A stretch of DNA of 8,567 nucleotides from Tissierellia bacterium (GTDB taxonomy: Bacteria > Bacillota_A > Clostridia > Tissierellales > Peptoniphilaceae). The position numbers and the translations under genes are program-made. The notes below the pieces were generated by a model, which was not told the DNA's origin, made no database searches, and saw only the letters and a program-made list of their open reading frames with translations. This document shows, piece by piece, positions 1-6,411 of this stretch (position 1 is its first letter; each line of letters opens with the position of its first letter). The stretch spans positions 1 to 8,567 of the forward strand of contig JAAYEN010000312.1 in NCBI GenBank assembly GCA_012728775.1, in the 5' to 3' direction.

Positions 1-1035
1 CAACAACCCCAACCCCAATCCGATGGGTATTCCAATTACTGCTAGAATTAATGCTTGGGTGAGGATAATTTTACGTATTTGTTTTTTCGTGGTACCTATG
101 GTTTTTAATAGACCATAGAATTTTATATCTTGGAGTACTGATATTTGAAAGATATTGTAAATAATCATATATCCTGAAATAGCAATAATTAAAACAAAAA
201 ATATTATAGACACTATCATCTCTATGGAATTTTTTTGTTCCATAACGCTATTTAAATATCCCCAATTCACACCAATGTCTAGAAACTTTTCTCCATTTGG
301 ATCCTTAACCTGAAACCCGTGATTTGAGGCAATTTCATTTAATTTTTCTTCGATATTTTTTGAATTATCCAAGAATATATTCAGGTCATAAGTACCAGTC
401 ATATCTGGGTCAATTCTGTCATAACCTACCAAAGCATTTTCTACATAGGATAAAGGGACTAACGCTTGATTAGAAAATAAGGCTTCATCGTATTCCCACC
501 ACCCTACTAAAGTAAATGTATCTTCAATTGTTTTTCCATTTCCTAAGCGTATTTTTAAAAAAACTTCCTTGCCAATTTCCTTTTCTATTCCTAATAAATC
601 CAACACACCAGTATCGCAAGCAACTTCTTTGGTGTTTTCATTTGGCAATCTTCCTACTTCTAGTCTTGCAAAGGAATGATAAGCATTATTTTCATCCATA
701 TAACTAATTTCGACTTGGGATTTGTTGAAGGTATCATTTACTCCTAGTCCAAGAATTCTTCTGACTCCATACTTATTAATGAAAGAGTCTGTCTTTAATT
801 CTTCTACTTCCTCTAAGTTTAAAAATTTAAAAGCCCCATGGAATTCCGATCCAACTTGGCGAAAGTTTTCATTTTCTATGGATTTTATAAGTATTCCTGA
901 TATTGTAAATACTGAAGTTAGCATTAATGAAGTTAAAATTATAGCCAAAATTATTATTCCATTTCGTCTTTTATTTTCCTTCATATATTTTTTGGTAATA
1001 GTGTAAATAGTCTTTTTATTGTCTACTTTAATCAA
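1..1035 (-). CDS. FtsX/MacB-type ABC transporter permease, partial (3' part missing)
   Basis: Membrane subunit of an ABC transporter, partner of the ATPase encoded just upstream. The 345 visible residues run off the left edge without a stop. A positively charged N-terminus is followed by a TM helix at about 25-50, an extracytoplasmic domain of about 220 residues (51-270), a second TM at 272-295, a cytoplasmic loop (FYGLLKTIGTTKKQIRK, about 306-322) and a third TM starting near 326. That loop, with its LKxxGxxxxQI pattern, is typical of the FtsX domain, where it contacts the ATPase. I place the start at TTG 1035-1033, because AGGTGG lies 5 nt upstream and the reading frame overlaps the ATPase stop by 8 bp, implying translational coupling. 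The substrate cannot be read from the sequence. Peptides, lipids or envelope-active compounds are usual for the family when a two-component system sits in the same operon. The family is clear; the exact subfamily is not, because the 3' part is missing. Confidence 0.9.
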   Translation of the reverse strand, partial: MIKVDNKKTIYTITKKYMKENKRRNGIIILAIILTSLMLTSVFTISGILIKSIENENFRQVGSEFHGAFKFLNLEEVEELKTDSFINKYGVRRILGLGVNDTFNKSQVEISYMDENNAYHSFARLEVGRLPNENTKEVACDTGVLDLLGIEKEIGKEVFLKIRLGNGKTIEDTFTLVGWWEYDEALFSNQALVPLSYVENALVGYDRIDPDMTGTYDLNIFLDNSKNIEEKLNEIASNHGFQVKDPNGEKFLDIGVNWGYLNSVMEQKNSIEMIVSIIFFVLIIAISGYMIIYNIFQISVLQDIKFYGLLKTIGTTKKQIRKIILTQALILAVIGIPIGLGLGLL

Positions 1036-1702
1036 TTTGACCACCTACGATTTTTCCATCTTCAATACGCACAATTTTATCACCAATTTGTGCCAATTCT
1101 TCGTTATGAGTTATCATTATCAAAGTTTGTTTAAATTTTTGGTTTGAAACTTTAAGAAGACTCATAACATCTTGGGAAGTTTTAGAATCCAAATTTCCCG
1201 TAGGCTCATCTGCTAAAATTATCGCTGGTTTTGATGCCAATGCTCTCGCTATGGCTACTCTTTGTTGCTGCCCTCCTGAAAGCTGATTGGGAAGGCTCTC
1301 AATTTTATCATAAATCCCTATGGTATTTAAAATTTCTTCTACATATTCCATATCCACTTCGTTTCCATCTAATTGTATGGGCAGAATCACATTTTCTAGT
1401 ACATTTAAAACAGGAATTAAATTGTAATATTGAAAAACAAAGCCAATTTTTCTTCTGCGAAATATTGTCAGTTCATCGTCGTTCATGGAAAATATATTTT
1501 TCCCTTCGATAAAGACTTCACCTGAAGTAGGTCTATCTAAACCACCTAACATATGTAATAAGGTAGACTTTCCACTTCCTGATGTACCTACGATTGATAT
1601 AAACTCTCCTTTTTCGCAAGCAAAATCTACACCATCTAGAGCTTTTATTTCTACAATTCCATTGTTATAATATTTTTTTAGATTAAAAGTTTCAACTATC
1701 AT
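1028..1702 (-). CDS. ABC transporter ATP-binding protein (MacB/LolD/BceA-like)
   Basis: Cytoplasmic nucleotide-binding subunit that powers the adjacent FtsX-type permease. All elements of an active ABC ATPase are present in 224 residues: Walker A GTSGSGKST (39-47), Q-loop glutamine Q91, signature LSGGQQQR (141-148), Walker B IILADEP (161-167, catalytic E166), D-loop GNLD (169-172) and the switch histidine H199 in ITHN. The length and the GNLDSKT stretch are characteristic of the MacB/LolD/BceA group (type VII ABC systems), which use ATP for mechanotransmission across the membrane rather than classical substrate passage. The ATG at 1702 has an excellent AAGGAGG 5 nt upstream. An 86-bp gap separates it from the kinase gene and contains a probable regulated promoter. 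The end overlaps the permease start by 8 bp. The product family is certain; the substrate is unknown. Confidence 0.97.
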   Translation of the reverse strand: MIVETFNLKKYYNNGIVEIKALDGVDFACEKGEFISIVGTSGSGKSTLLHMLGGLDRPTSGEVFIEGKNIFSMNDDELTIFRRRKIGFVFQYYNLIPVLNVLENVILPIQLDGNEVDMEYVEEILNTIGIYDKIESLPNQLSGGQQQRVAIARALASKPAIILADEPTGNLDSKTSQDVMSLLKVSNQKFKQTLIMITHNEELAQIGDKIVRIEDGKIVGGQID

Positions 1703-1722
1703 AACTACCTCCTTGAAAACTC

Positions 1723-1760
1723 ATTGTATCAACCGATACTTACAACAATATGACACAATA
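1723..1760 (-). promoter_or_regulatory. Probable regulated promoter of the ABC transporter genes
   Basis: Reading leftward, a 10-bp direct repeat TATTGTGTCA/TATTGTTGTA (1760-1741) is followed by a near-consensus -10 box TACAAT (1728-1723). The hexamer 17 bp upstream of it, ATATTG (1751-1746), is a poor -35 and lies inside the repeat. A weak -35 overlapped by a direct repeat at one-helical-turn spacing is the usual layout of promoters activated by OmpR-family regulators, and the operon encodes one. A start about 7 nt past the -10 would leave a leader of about 14 nt containing the AAGGAGG. Seen: the repeat and the -10. Inferred: activation by the local regulator. Confidence 0.5.
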
Positions 1761-1788
1761 AATTGAATTCTTTCAACTTTGTAAGAAT

Positions 1789-2691
1789 TTAATTTCTAGG
1801 TAGATAGATAGAAAAAGTAGAGCCTTTATTCTCTTCAGAAATCAATTTAATATAGCCTCCCTGGTTCATAATAATTTCCCTAGCCAAATAAAGCCCCAGA
1901 CCCAATCCTTCTATTTTAGATACGTCCTTACTACGATAGAATCTCTGAAAGATTTTTCCATGTTCACTTTCACATATTCCTATCCCTTCATCTTTGATAT
2001 CGATTTTAATAAACAATTCAAAGGTAAAAGAAGATATTTTTATATTTGAGTTTTCAATAGAATATTTTATGCTATTATCTAAAATATTGTAAATAGCCTC
2101 CTCAGTCCATTTTTCGTCAAATACTGCCATGATGTCAGATTTTTCATAAATTATTTCAATGCCTTTTTCTTTAGCTTTATCTTGTAATTCCTCAATTGAA
2201 TTTTGAATAATAGGATCGATATTTGATAATGTGGGATTTAGAGAAATAATGCCCGTCTCTAGTCTAGACATTCTAACTAAAGCTGCTATTAAAAACTTTA
2301 GTTTTTCCCCTTGGTACAAGATTCTTTCTATACTGTCTTGACCAAAATCTGAAAGTTTTTCCTTTTCCTTTATCAATTCGCTATATAAAATCATATTGGA
2401 AAGGGGAGTTTTTATCTGATGGGAAATGTCAGAAATCATTCGATTGATAATAGCTTTCTCATTTTCTAAATCTCCCTTAATAAGCAGTGATGATGTTATA
2501 AAATCTAGAAATTTTATTTCTACTTTAGAAAGCATACTTTCATCTATTTTATAATCCAAAAGCTTTCCATCTTTTGCACTTTCTATCATTTTATCAATAG
2601 ATGCTAGAATTCTTTTATTTTCTTTATTTTGTCTGTATCCATATATGGACAGCACTATTGTAGAAACTATAAAAAATAATAATAAAAACAT
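1789..2691 (-). CDS. Sensor histidine kinase, small, single N-terminal TM
   Basis: Membrane-anchored HPK kinase, partner of the response regulator immediately upstream. Of 300 residues, the first 18 or so form one hydrophobic helix, and essentially nothing is predicted outside the cell. A 50-60 residue cytoplasmic linker leads to the dimerisation helix with the H-box SDISHQIKTPLSN (phospho-acceptor H91). The ATPase domain then carries the N-box NILDNSIKY (from 202), G1 DEGIGI (from 234), F-box IFQRFYRS (from 247) and G2 GLGLGLYL (from 262), all intact. I chose ATG 2691 over the in-frame TTG at 2706 because GGGAGG lies 7 nt before the ATG and only 2 nt separate it from the regulator's stop. 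With no extracytoplasmic sensor domain, the kinase may take its signal inside the membrane or from the ABC permease of the same operon, as BceS-type kinases do. That is inference. Confidence 0.95.
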   Translation of the reverse strand: MFLLLFFIVSTIVLSIYGYRQNKENKRILASIDKMIESAKDGKLLDYKIDESMLSKVEIKFLDFITSSLLIKGDLENEKAIINRMISDISHQIKTPLSNMILYSELIKEKEKLSDFGQDSIERILYQGEKLKFLIAALVRMSRLETGIISLNPTLSNIDPIIQNSIEELQDKAKEKGIEIIYEKSDIMAVFDEKWTEEAIYNILDNSIKYSIENSNIKISSFTFELFIKIDIKDEGIGICESEHGKIFQRFYRSKDVSKIEGLGLGLYLAREIIMNQGGYIKLISEENKGSTFSIYLPRN

Positions 2692-2693
2692 AA

Positions 2694-3362
2694 TTAATCC
2701 TCCCAATAATATCCAATTCCATATACGGTTTTAATATACTTTGGATGTTTGGGATTTTCTTCTAATTTATCTCTTAGTCTTTTTATAGTCACAGAAACAG
2801 TATTTTCATAGACGTAATCTCCCACTTCTGTCCAGATATGATCTAAAATCTTTTCTCGAGTTAAAGTGATTCCTTTATTATCTATCAAATATTTTAAAAG
2901 TTTTTGTTCCGTTTTGCTTAGTTCTATTTCTCTTCCATCTACAAAAAACTTCATTTTGCTAAAGTCAAAGGAAAATAAGTCCTTTTTGTATTGAGATTTG
3001 TCATCATAATGGTTCAATTGAGCATTTACTCTAGCCCGTAAAATTGCAAGGGAAAAAGGTTTTGTTATATAGTCATTAGCGCCCATTTCAAATCCTAAAA
3101 CCTCATCTATTTCTAAATCCTTTGCAGTTAAGATAATTACAGGAATTTCAGAGGATTTGCGAATTTCCTTTAAAAAATCCAGCCCATTTCCATCGGGCAA
3201 ATTTAAATCCAAAATAATTAAATCATATGTATTTTTTTCAAATTTTTCTGCTCCCTCTTCCATAGAAAAAGCAGATTCTATTTCTATTCCATTTGCCAAA
3301 AGAGTAGCACAAATTCCCTTATTTAAGGAAATATCATCTTCAATTAAAAGCATTTTCTTCAT
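2694..3362 (-). CDS. OmpR/PhoB-family response regulator (leftward operon)
   Basis: Cytoplasmic DNA-binding regulator of 222 residues. The receiver domain (1-115) has the acidic pair D9/D10, phospho-acceptor D52 (in LIILDLNLPDG), switch T79 and K101 (in ITKPF). A winged-helix effector domain of OmpR type (about 128-220) ends in the typical KTVYGIGYYWED wing. I chose ATG 3362: GGTGA lies 5 nt upstream, the protein then begins with the canonical KKMLLIEDD strand, and the TATAAT box at 3384-3379 would place transcription initiation downstream of earlier in-frame ATGs. It is the first gene of the leftward operon, 2 nt before the kinase. Likely targets are its own promoter, the phased repeats at 3408-3448 and the internal promoter ahead of the ATPase; these assignments are inferred from position. 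Confidence 0.96.
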   Translation of the reverse strand: MKKMLLIEDDISLNKGICATLLANGIEIESAFSMEEGAEKFEKNTYDLIILDLNLPDGNGLDFLKEIRKSSEIPVIILTAKDLEIDEVLGFEMGANDYITKPFSLAILRARVNAQLNHYDDKSQYKKDLFSFDFSKMKFFVDGREIELSKTEQKLLKYLIDNKGITLTREKILDHIWTEVGDYVYENTVSVTIKRLRDKLEENPKHPKYIKTVYGIGYYWED

Positions 3363-3378
3363 AATAATCACCAAATAC

Positions 3379-3407
3379 ATTATAACAGAAAGAAGTTTCC
3401 AGTTAAA
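3379..3407 (-). promoter_or_regulatory. Probable promoter of the leftward regulator-kinase-ABC operon
   Basis: On the minus strand there is a perfect -10 TATAAT (3384-3379), and 17 bp upstream a weak -35 candidate TTTAAC (3407-3402). Initiation about 7 nt downstream would give a very short leader just including GGTGA before ATG 3362. The weak -35 abuts the repeat block at 3408-3448, which fits activation or autoregulation by a bound response regulator. Confidence 0.55.
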
Positions 3408-3448
3408 TTTTCTTGCAATTTTGTGACAATTTTCCTGCAATTACACGT
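3408..3448. promoter_or_regulatory. Phased direct repeats, putative response-regulator operator
   Basis: The pentamer CAATT occurs at 3416, 3427 and 3438, exactly 11 bp apart, so all copies face the same side of the helix. The outer two extend to a 13-bp repeat, TTTTCTTGCAATT (3408-3420) and TTTTCCTGCAATT (3430-3442), with one mismatch and a 22-bp offset. Direct repeats with 10-11 bp period are the classic binding pattern of OmpR/PhoB-family dimers. The block lies between the -35 regions of two divergent promoters, each leading an operon that encodes such a regulator. Which regulator binds cannot be told from the sequence. Confidence 0.55.
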
Positions 3449-3477
3449 AGGATTAATTTCTCAACAACCGTTATACT
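3449..3477 (+). promoter_or_regulatory. Probable promoter of the secreted protein-regulator-kinase operon
   Basis: A good -10 TATACT (3472-3477) has no recognisable -35 at the expected place: 3449-3454 reads AGGATT. This suggests dependence on an activator, and the phased repeats end directly upstream at 3448. Transcription from about 3484 would give a leader of roughly 37 nt with AGGAGA 8 nt before ATG 3521. Confidence 0.4.
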
Positions 3478-3520
3478 TAATTTAAGCTTAAAAGCTAAAG
3501 AAAAAAAGGAGAAATTAAAA

Positions 3521-4417
3521 ATGAAAAAAATAATTAACAAATTTACAATAGCTGCACTTTCCGGAGTAATATTAATAAGCAGCGGAACAGGCGCTATGGC
3601 AAAAAGTGGAAACGTAGAAGTAGCTAATACTTCATCAATCGTAACAGAAATTGAAAACACAAAGGAATTTAAAACCTTAACCCCTGAAGAAAGAAATATT
3701 ATTATCAAAGCCTATGAAGAATTAGAATCTTTACAACAAAGAATTGAAAAAATTCAAGGTGGAAAAGAAAAATTAACTCCTGAAGAAGAAACAATGATAG
3801 AAAATCTAATAGTTCAAATGGAAGCCATTTATGATAAAATAGAACCAATCGAAGCAAAAGCATTTAAAGATACAGATTTTGGTGGAGACTGTGGTCCAAT
3901 GGCAGACGAAGAATTCGTATCTTCAAAAGAAGCAACAAGAGAATATGTCAACGGATTGGATATGCTAAACAATGACGAGAAACAAAGAATGATAAAAGCT
4001 TATGACGATATCGATGCAATATTCGAAAAATTTGACGCTTTAGAAGAATCTAAACAAGAAGGCTCTGAAGGCCAAGCTCTATTAAGTGAAGTAGAAAAAA
4101 TTACCCAAAGTATTTCAGACTTAGAAGATAAAGTAGCATTATCCGAAAAATCATCTTTTCTAGATGGACTTAATTCTAGCGAGCTAGAAAGTGCATTAAA
4201 ATACGCTGACGGTCTAGATTTAAACGAAGCTACTAAAACAGAATTAAAAAGACTTTACACCGAAGTATTTAAAGTATATGACGAATTTTACAAATTGTAC
4301 GAAGAACTTGGAGATAATGAAATCACTCCTGAGTTTGAAAAAAGAGATGCTAAATTAGAAAATGACTTGGACGCTTTATTCTCCCAAATAGTAAAATTGG
4401 AGGAAAAAGCTAAATAA
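3521..4417 (+). CDS. Secreted acidic helix-rich protein with three degenerate repeats, function unknown
   Basis: I do not recognise this 298-residue protein. Residues 1-27 form a Sec signal peptide (lysine-rich start, hydrophobic core, AMA cleavage site before K28). There is no lipobox cysteine, no sortase motif and no further TM, so release outside the membrane is likely. The mature part is rich in Glu, Asp and Lys, with heptad-like hydrophobic spacing. It divides into three similar helical units at about 46-114, 141-209 and 227-297. Units 2 and 3 both open with Y(V/A)(N/D)GLD, and each has an amphipathic helix of the (K/R)xYxE/D type followed by a second helix ending in a Leu/Glu/Lys-rich run. 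The only cysteine, C124, lies in a Gly-rich linker (FGGDCGPM) between units 1 and 2. ATG 3521 is chosen because AGGAGA lies 8 nt upstream and the signal peptide begins there. It precedes the regulator by 11 nt, so it is probably a sensory accessory or main target of that two-component system (inference). It could instead be a surface-binding or chaperone-like protein. Confidence 0.9.
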   Translation: MKKIINKFTIAALSGVILISSGTGAMAKSGNVEVANTSSIVTEIENTKEFKTLTPEERNIIIKAYEELESLQQRIEKIQGGKEKLTPEEETMIENLIVQMEAIYDKIEPIEAKAFKDTDFGGDCGPMADEEFVSSKEATREYVNGLDMLNNDEKQRMIKAYDDIDAIFEKFDALEESKQEGSEGQALLSEVEKITQSISDLEDKVALSEKSSFLDGLNSSELESALKYADGLDLNEATKTELKRLYTEVFKVYDEFYKLYEELGDNEITPEFEKRDAKLENDLDALFSQIVKLEEKAK

Positions 4418-4428
4418 CAGGAGAAGCG

Positions 4429-5118
4429 ATGCAAGAATTAATATATATTGCAGAAGATGAACAAAATATTCGAGACCTCATTTCGTCCTTCCTAGATGAT
4501 GCAGGCTATAAAGCAGTTCCCTTTGAAAATGGGGATCTGCTTTTTGCTGCTTTTAAAGAAAAAGAAGCAGACTTGGTTATACTAGATATAATGATGCCTG
4601 GCACTGATGGTCTAACTATATGTAAAAATATCAGAGAAATTTCCAACGTTCCAATAATAATTTTAACGGCCAAAGAAAGTGAAATGGATTATGTCATGGG
4701 AATCAATACAGGTGGAGATGATTATTTAACAAAACCATTTCGACCCACGATTTTAATGATGAGAGTAAAATCCCTCCTAAGACGTTCACAGATGCAATCT
4801 TCCAAAGAATTTGAAGAGATAGTTTTTGGAGATATTACCTATTCTCCTGAAAACAGAACCATCGAATCAAAAAAAGTTGAACTAAGATTAACTGCTACTG
4901 AATTTCAGGTTCTTAGCTATCTATTAAAAAATAAGGATAAATCCGTATCCCGAGAAGAATTGCTTGAAGAAATTTGGGGTTATGATTCCGAGGTGGAAAC
5001 TCGTGTAACTGACGAAACTATTAGACGAGTAAGAAAAAAACTAGACGGAGCAAAAAGCAATGTATATATCGAAACCCAATGGGGCTTTGGATATAAATTG
5101 ACAATTTTGGAGAATTGA
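4429..5118 (+). CDS. OmpR/PhoB-family response regulator (rightward operon)
   Basis: A 229-residue transcription regulator. The receiver domain (1-118) has acidic residues E9/D10, phospho-acceptor D53 in VILDIMMPG, T80 and K102 in LTKPF. A winged-helix DNA-binding domain (about 130-226) carries the LTATEFQVLSYLL strand-helix start, the recognition-helix region DETIRRVRKKL and the WGFGYKL wing. The start is ATG 4429, with AGGAG 5 nt upstream and only 11 nt after the secreted-protein stop. The kinase gene starts 1 nt after its stop, so the pair is surely co-expressed. It is clearly diverged from the regulator at 2694-3362, so this is not a recent duplication. Its likely target is the phased-repeat region ahead of its own operon (inferred). 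Confidence 0.97.
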   Translation: MQELIYIAEDEQNIRDLISSFLDDAGYKAVPFENGDLLFAAFKEKEADLVILDIMMPGTDGLTICKNIREISNVPIIILTAKESEMDYVMGINTGGDDYLTKPFRPTILMMRVKSLLRRSQMQSSKEFEEIVFGDITYSPENRTIESKKVELRLTATEFQVLSYLLKNKDKSVSREELLEEIWGYDSEVETRVTDETIRRVRKKLDGAKSNVYIETQWGFGYKLTILEN

Positions 5119-5119
5119 A

Positions 5120-6298
5120 ATGATTAAAACCAAAGAAAAGATTTCTAGACTAACGATTTCAGTAGTCCTTATGGTTTTTCTAGCACTTGTTCTTATAACG
5201 AATTTATTAATTAGCAAATACATCGAAGACCAAGCTGTTAGATCCATTGAAAGTATTCGAGGACTTTATGAAGATTTTCAACAAGAGGAAGAAACAAACG
5301 ATATCTACTTAATGGTGGATTCCATTGACATTTCCAGAAATTATGAAGAGAATATAATCTCAAATATTTACCTCTCCTCTTCCCAAAAAGATATTATGGA
5401 GTATATTAAAAAAAATAAAGTAGAAAAAGATTCCATAAAGGAAATTTCCATAGGAGACAAAAGCTATTATATTCTATTATTTACTAATCCCTATGAAGAA
5501 GTCCCAAACATAGCAGATATGGTCTTATTTACAGATGTGACTCCATTTAAAAATCTAATAGCTACTATGAATATGATTTACGGAGTATTATTTGTGGTTT
5601 TAATCGGAGGAAGTTATTTTATCGGCCTAAATGTAGGAAAAAGAATTGAAGATTCCCAAGAAAAGTTAAAAGCCTTCTTCCAAAACGCTTCCCATGAACT
5701 AAAAACCCCCCTCATGTCCATCCAAGGCTATGCCGAAGGACTGCAAGTGGGAGTTATCAAAGATGAGGACAAAGCTTTAAATATAATAATAGATGAAAGT
5801 GATAAAATGTCCAAACTTGTAGATGAACTACTATATATCTCCAAACTAGATAGTGGTCAAATCTCTTTAAAAAAAGAAAAAATAAACTTATCCAATATAA
5901 TTAATGACTTGCTAAGTAGTTTCGCCCCTATAATAAAAAATAAAAATATAGATATTCTTCTTGAAGTTGAAAATAACGTTGAAATAATTGGTGATGAAAA
6001 TGAGTTTTCAAAAGCTTTAGGTAATGTTTTATCCAATGCCATAAGATACGCAAAATCTCAAATCCAAATAAAAGTGGCGAAAATAGGAAATAAAACTCAA
6101 ATTAAAATTTTTAATGATGGACAAAACATCAGCCCAGAAGAACTCCCCCACATCTTTGAACGCTTTTTTACTGGCAATAAGGGCAATACAGGAATAGGTC
6201 TTTCCATGGCCCAAGATATAATAAAACGCCATAAAGGTGAAATTAATGTAGAAAATAAAACTGAAGGTGTAGAATTTATAATAGAAATACAAAAATGA
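5120..6298 (+). CDS. Sensor histidine kinase with extracytoplasmic domain
   Basis: Membrane kinase of 392 residues, partner of the preceding regulator. TM1 lies at about 11-32, followed by an extracytoplasmic domain of about 118 residues (33-150; acidic start, then mixed strand/helix, possibly PAS/Cache-like) and TM2 at about 151-170. No clear HAMP domain is visible; a short linker leads to the H-box NASHELKTPLMSIQGY (phospho-acceptor H192). The ATPase domain has the N-box GNVLSNAIRY (N302, N306), a G1 region FNDGQNIS (D333, G334; the second Gly of DxGxG is replaced by Asn), F-box PHIFERFF (343-350) and G2 GNTGIGLSMA (355-364). ATG 5120 has GGAGA 6 nt upstream and a 1-nt gap to the regulator. 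The secreted protein of the same operon would share the compartment of the 33-150 domain, so direct contact is plausible but unproven. The operon ends at the terminator that follows. Confidence 0.97.
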   Translation: MIKTKEKISRLTISVVLMVFLALVLITNLLISKYIEDQAVRSIESIRGLYEDFQQEEETNDIYLMVDSIDISRNYEENIISNIYLSSSQKDIMEYIKKNKVEKDSIKEISIGDKSYYILLFTNPYEEVPNIADMVLFTDVTPFKNLIATMNMIYGVLFVVLIGGSYFIGLNVGKRIEDSQEKLKAFFQNASHELKTPLMSIQGYAEGLQVGVIKDEDKALNIIIDESDKMSKLVDELLYISKLDSGQISLKKEKINLSNIINDLLSSFAPIIKNKNIDILLEVENNVEIIGDENEFSKALGNVLSNAIRYAKSQIQIKVAKIGNKTQIKIFNDGQNISPEELPHIFERFFTGNKGNTGIGLSMAQDIIKRHKGEINVENKTEGVEFIIEIQK

Positions 6299-6313
6299 AA
6301 TAACAATAAACGT

Positions 6314-6364
6314 CCCAGCCTTGCCTACTCTAGGATTAGTCCTAGTAGTAGCTGGGCTATTTTT
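6314..6364 (+). terminator. Compound rho-independent terminator after the sensor kinase
   Basis: The outer stem CCCAGC (6314-6319) pairs with GCTGGG (6351-6356). The inner stem TACT+CTAGGA (6326-6335) pairs with TCCTAG+AGTA (6340-6345, 6347-6350) with a one-base bulge and a TTAG loop. A TTTTT run (6360-6364) follows. It begins 15 nt after the kinase stop, so it should end the rightward operon. Confidence 0.85.
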
Positions 6365-6370
6365 ATATTA

Positions 6371-6399
6371 TTGCATGTAGATTCTATAGGTGATATGAT
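6371..6399 (+). promoter_or_regulatory. Probable promoter of the TauE/SafE-type gene
   Basis: TTGCAT (6371-6376), a 17-bp spacer and TATGAT (6394-6399) form a good housekeeping-sigma promoter, about 130 bp before the TTG start at 6526. A TATAAT at 6403-6408 is an alternative -10, but its -35 (GATTCT) is poorer. Confidence 0.55.
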
Positions 6400-6411
6400 A
6401 ATTATAATGGT

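Noticed and set aside
516..1006. Two open frames on the plus strand (516-707 and 722-1006)
   Set aside because: They lie antisense to the continuous permease reading frame, have no ribosome binding site and encode low-complexity products.
1231..1670. Open frames on the plus strand opposite the ABC ATPase
   Set aside because: The minus-strand frame carries every ABC motif; these are its shadows.
1768..1795. ATTCTT...AAGAAT inverted repeat after the left kinase as a terminator
   Set aside because: The stem is only 6 bp, all but one pair per arm is A-T, and no T-run follows; read-through into the ABC genes is more likely.
2692..2706. Upstream TTG start at 2706 for the left kinase
   Set aside because: The ATG at 2691 has GGGAGG at ideal distance; starting at 2706 would place the start upstream of that site and overlap the regulator stop.
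3363..3520. Upstream extensions of the two divergent genes (to 3440 on minus, to 3413 on plus)
   Set aside because: They have no ribosome binding site, would overlap each other across the promoters, and would put unrelated residues before the receiver-domain start and the signal peptide.
3521..3604. Lipoprotein or sortase-anchored protein
   Set aside because: There is no cysteine at the signal-peptide cleavage site (it ends AMA before Lys) and no LPxTG-like C-terminus.
3403..3708. Minus-strand open frame opposite the secreted-protein gene
   Set aside because: It overlaps the well-supported secreted protein and the control region, with no ribosome binding site or family signal.
5857..6306. 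Several minus-strand open frames opposite the right kinase
   Set aside because: They are shadows of the catalytic domain, which shows all the kinase boxes on the plus strand.
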